From contig CM077644.1 of assembly GCA_039707465.1 (NCBI GenBank), forward strand, positions 196,637,962 through 196,701,961: a stretch of 64,000 nucleotides of DNA. Reading direction: 5' to 3'. Position 1 is the stretch's first letter; each line of letters opens with the position of its first letter. Position numbers and translations under genes: made by a program. This DNA is from Rhabdophis nuchalis. Its lineage: Eukaryota; Chordata; Lepidosauria; Squamata; Natricidae. The notes beneath the pieces were generated by a model, which searched no databases, was not told the origin of the DNA, and worked only from the letters and a program-made list of their open reading frames with translations. Below are positions 63,696 through 64,000 of the stretch, piece after piece.

Positions 63696-64000
63696 TACTC
63701 CCCCTCCTCCACCTAGCAGCAGCCACATATCTATCTGCTGGGAAGAGAAGGAAAGGAAGAAGAGGAGGAAGGGAGGAAAATTGCTGCCACTCACTGACAG
63801 CTTCCTACTTGGAAATTCAATGGGGAAGCCAATAGGAAGATGGAAGTTGACCTTGCTTTCCCTGATTATTTTGCCTGCTTATGTTTGTCTGTTTATGTAA
63901 GGAAATCTCTGAAAAAGTGGTTATGTGTTGTCTAGTCTGTAATTAAAATTCAGAAGTATTATGTTAACAATAATTTCACTAATTAACTAATTTTCTCATT

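Overview
The window is animal nuclear DNA, most likely from a squamate reptile (snake or lizard). Genes are split by GT..AG introns. The repeats are of squamate type: CR1, L2 and L1 LINEs, a DIRS retrotransposon, tRNA-derived SINEs including one with a BovB-like tail, hAT and TA-flanked MITEs, and long microsatellites. I cannot fix the lineage from sequence alone.

Only one host gene is recognised: FER, a cytoplasmic F-BAR/SH2 tyrosine kinase, on the minus strand. Eight consecutive coding exons (39710 down to 16800) join in frame through canonical splice sites into the first 412 codons, ending just before the segment that leads to the SH2 domain. The SH2 and kinase exons should lie beyond the left edge. 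Bases 1-16799 are then FER intron, and bases right of about 39750 are 5' intron or upstream DNA. No host promoter or non-coding first exon could be identified.

Layout: 1-820 tandem repeats, a palindrome and a SINE; 6.6-7.2 kb LINE tail and MITE; 8.7-13.1 kb a CR1 LINE (minus) split by a 5'-truncated L2 (plus); 15-16.7 kb SINE, CR1 tail and MITE; 16.8-18.8 kb FER exons flanking a transposon filled with a 31-bp minisatellite; 22.6-26 kb an L2 with a 990-codon open frame; 26.2-39.7 kb the remaining exons with MITEs, SINEs and old L2; 39.9-40.2 kb a long palindrome; 40.6-42.6 kb an ORF1-only (HAL1-like) L1 with a perfect 17-bp target duplication; 43.4-47.3 kb MITE and damaged L2 copies; 47.4-49.4 kb an hAT-like composite; 49.7-55.6 kb a structurally complete DIRS element with open gag, RT/RNase H and tyrosine recombinase frames; 56.4-57.3 kb a CpG-rich hAT element; 57.3-61.3 kb mostly anonymous DNA; 61.4-63.0 kb a nested hAT; 63.4-63.7 kb a MITE.

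The strongest observations are the ORF1-only L1, the intact DIRS element with its internal complementary region, the minisatellite-bearing transposon in a short FER intron, and the CpG-rich hAT element that mimics a promoter. No CRISPR, rRNA or functional tRNA gene was seen.
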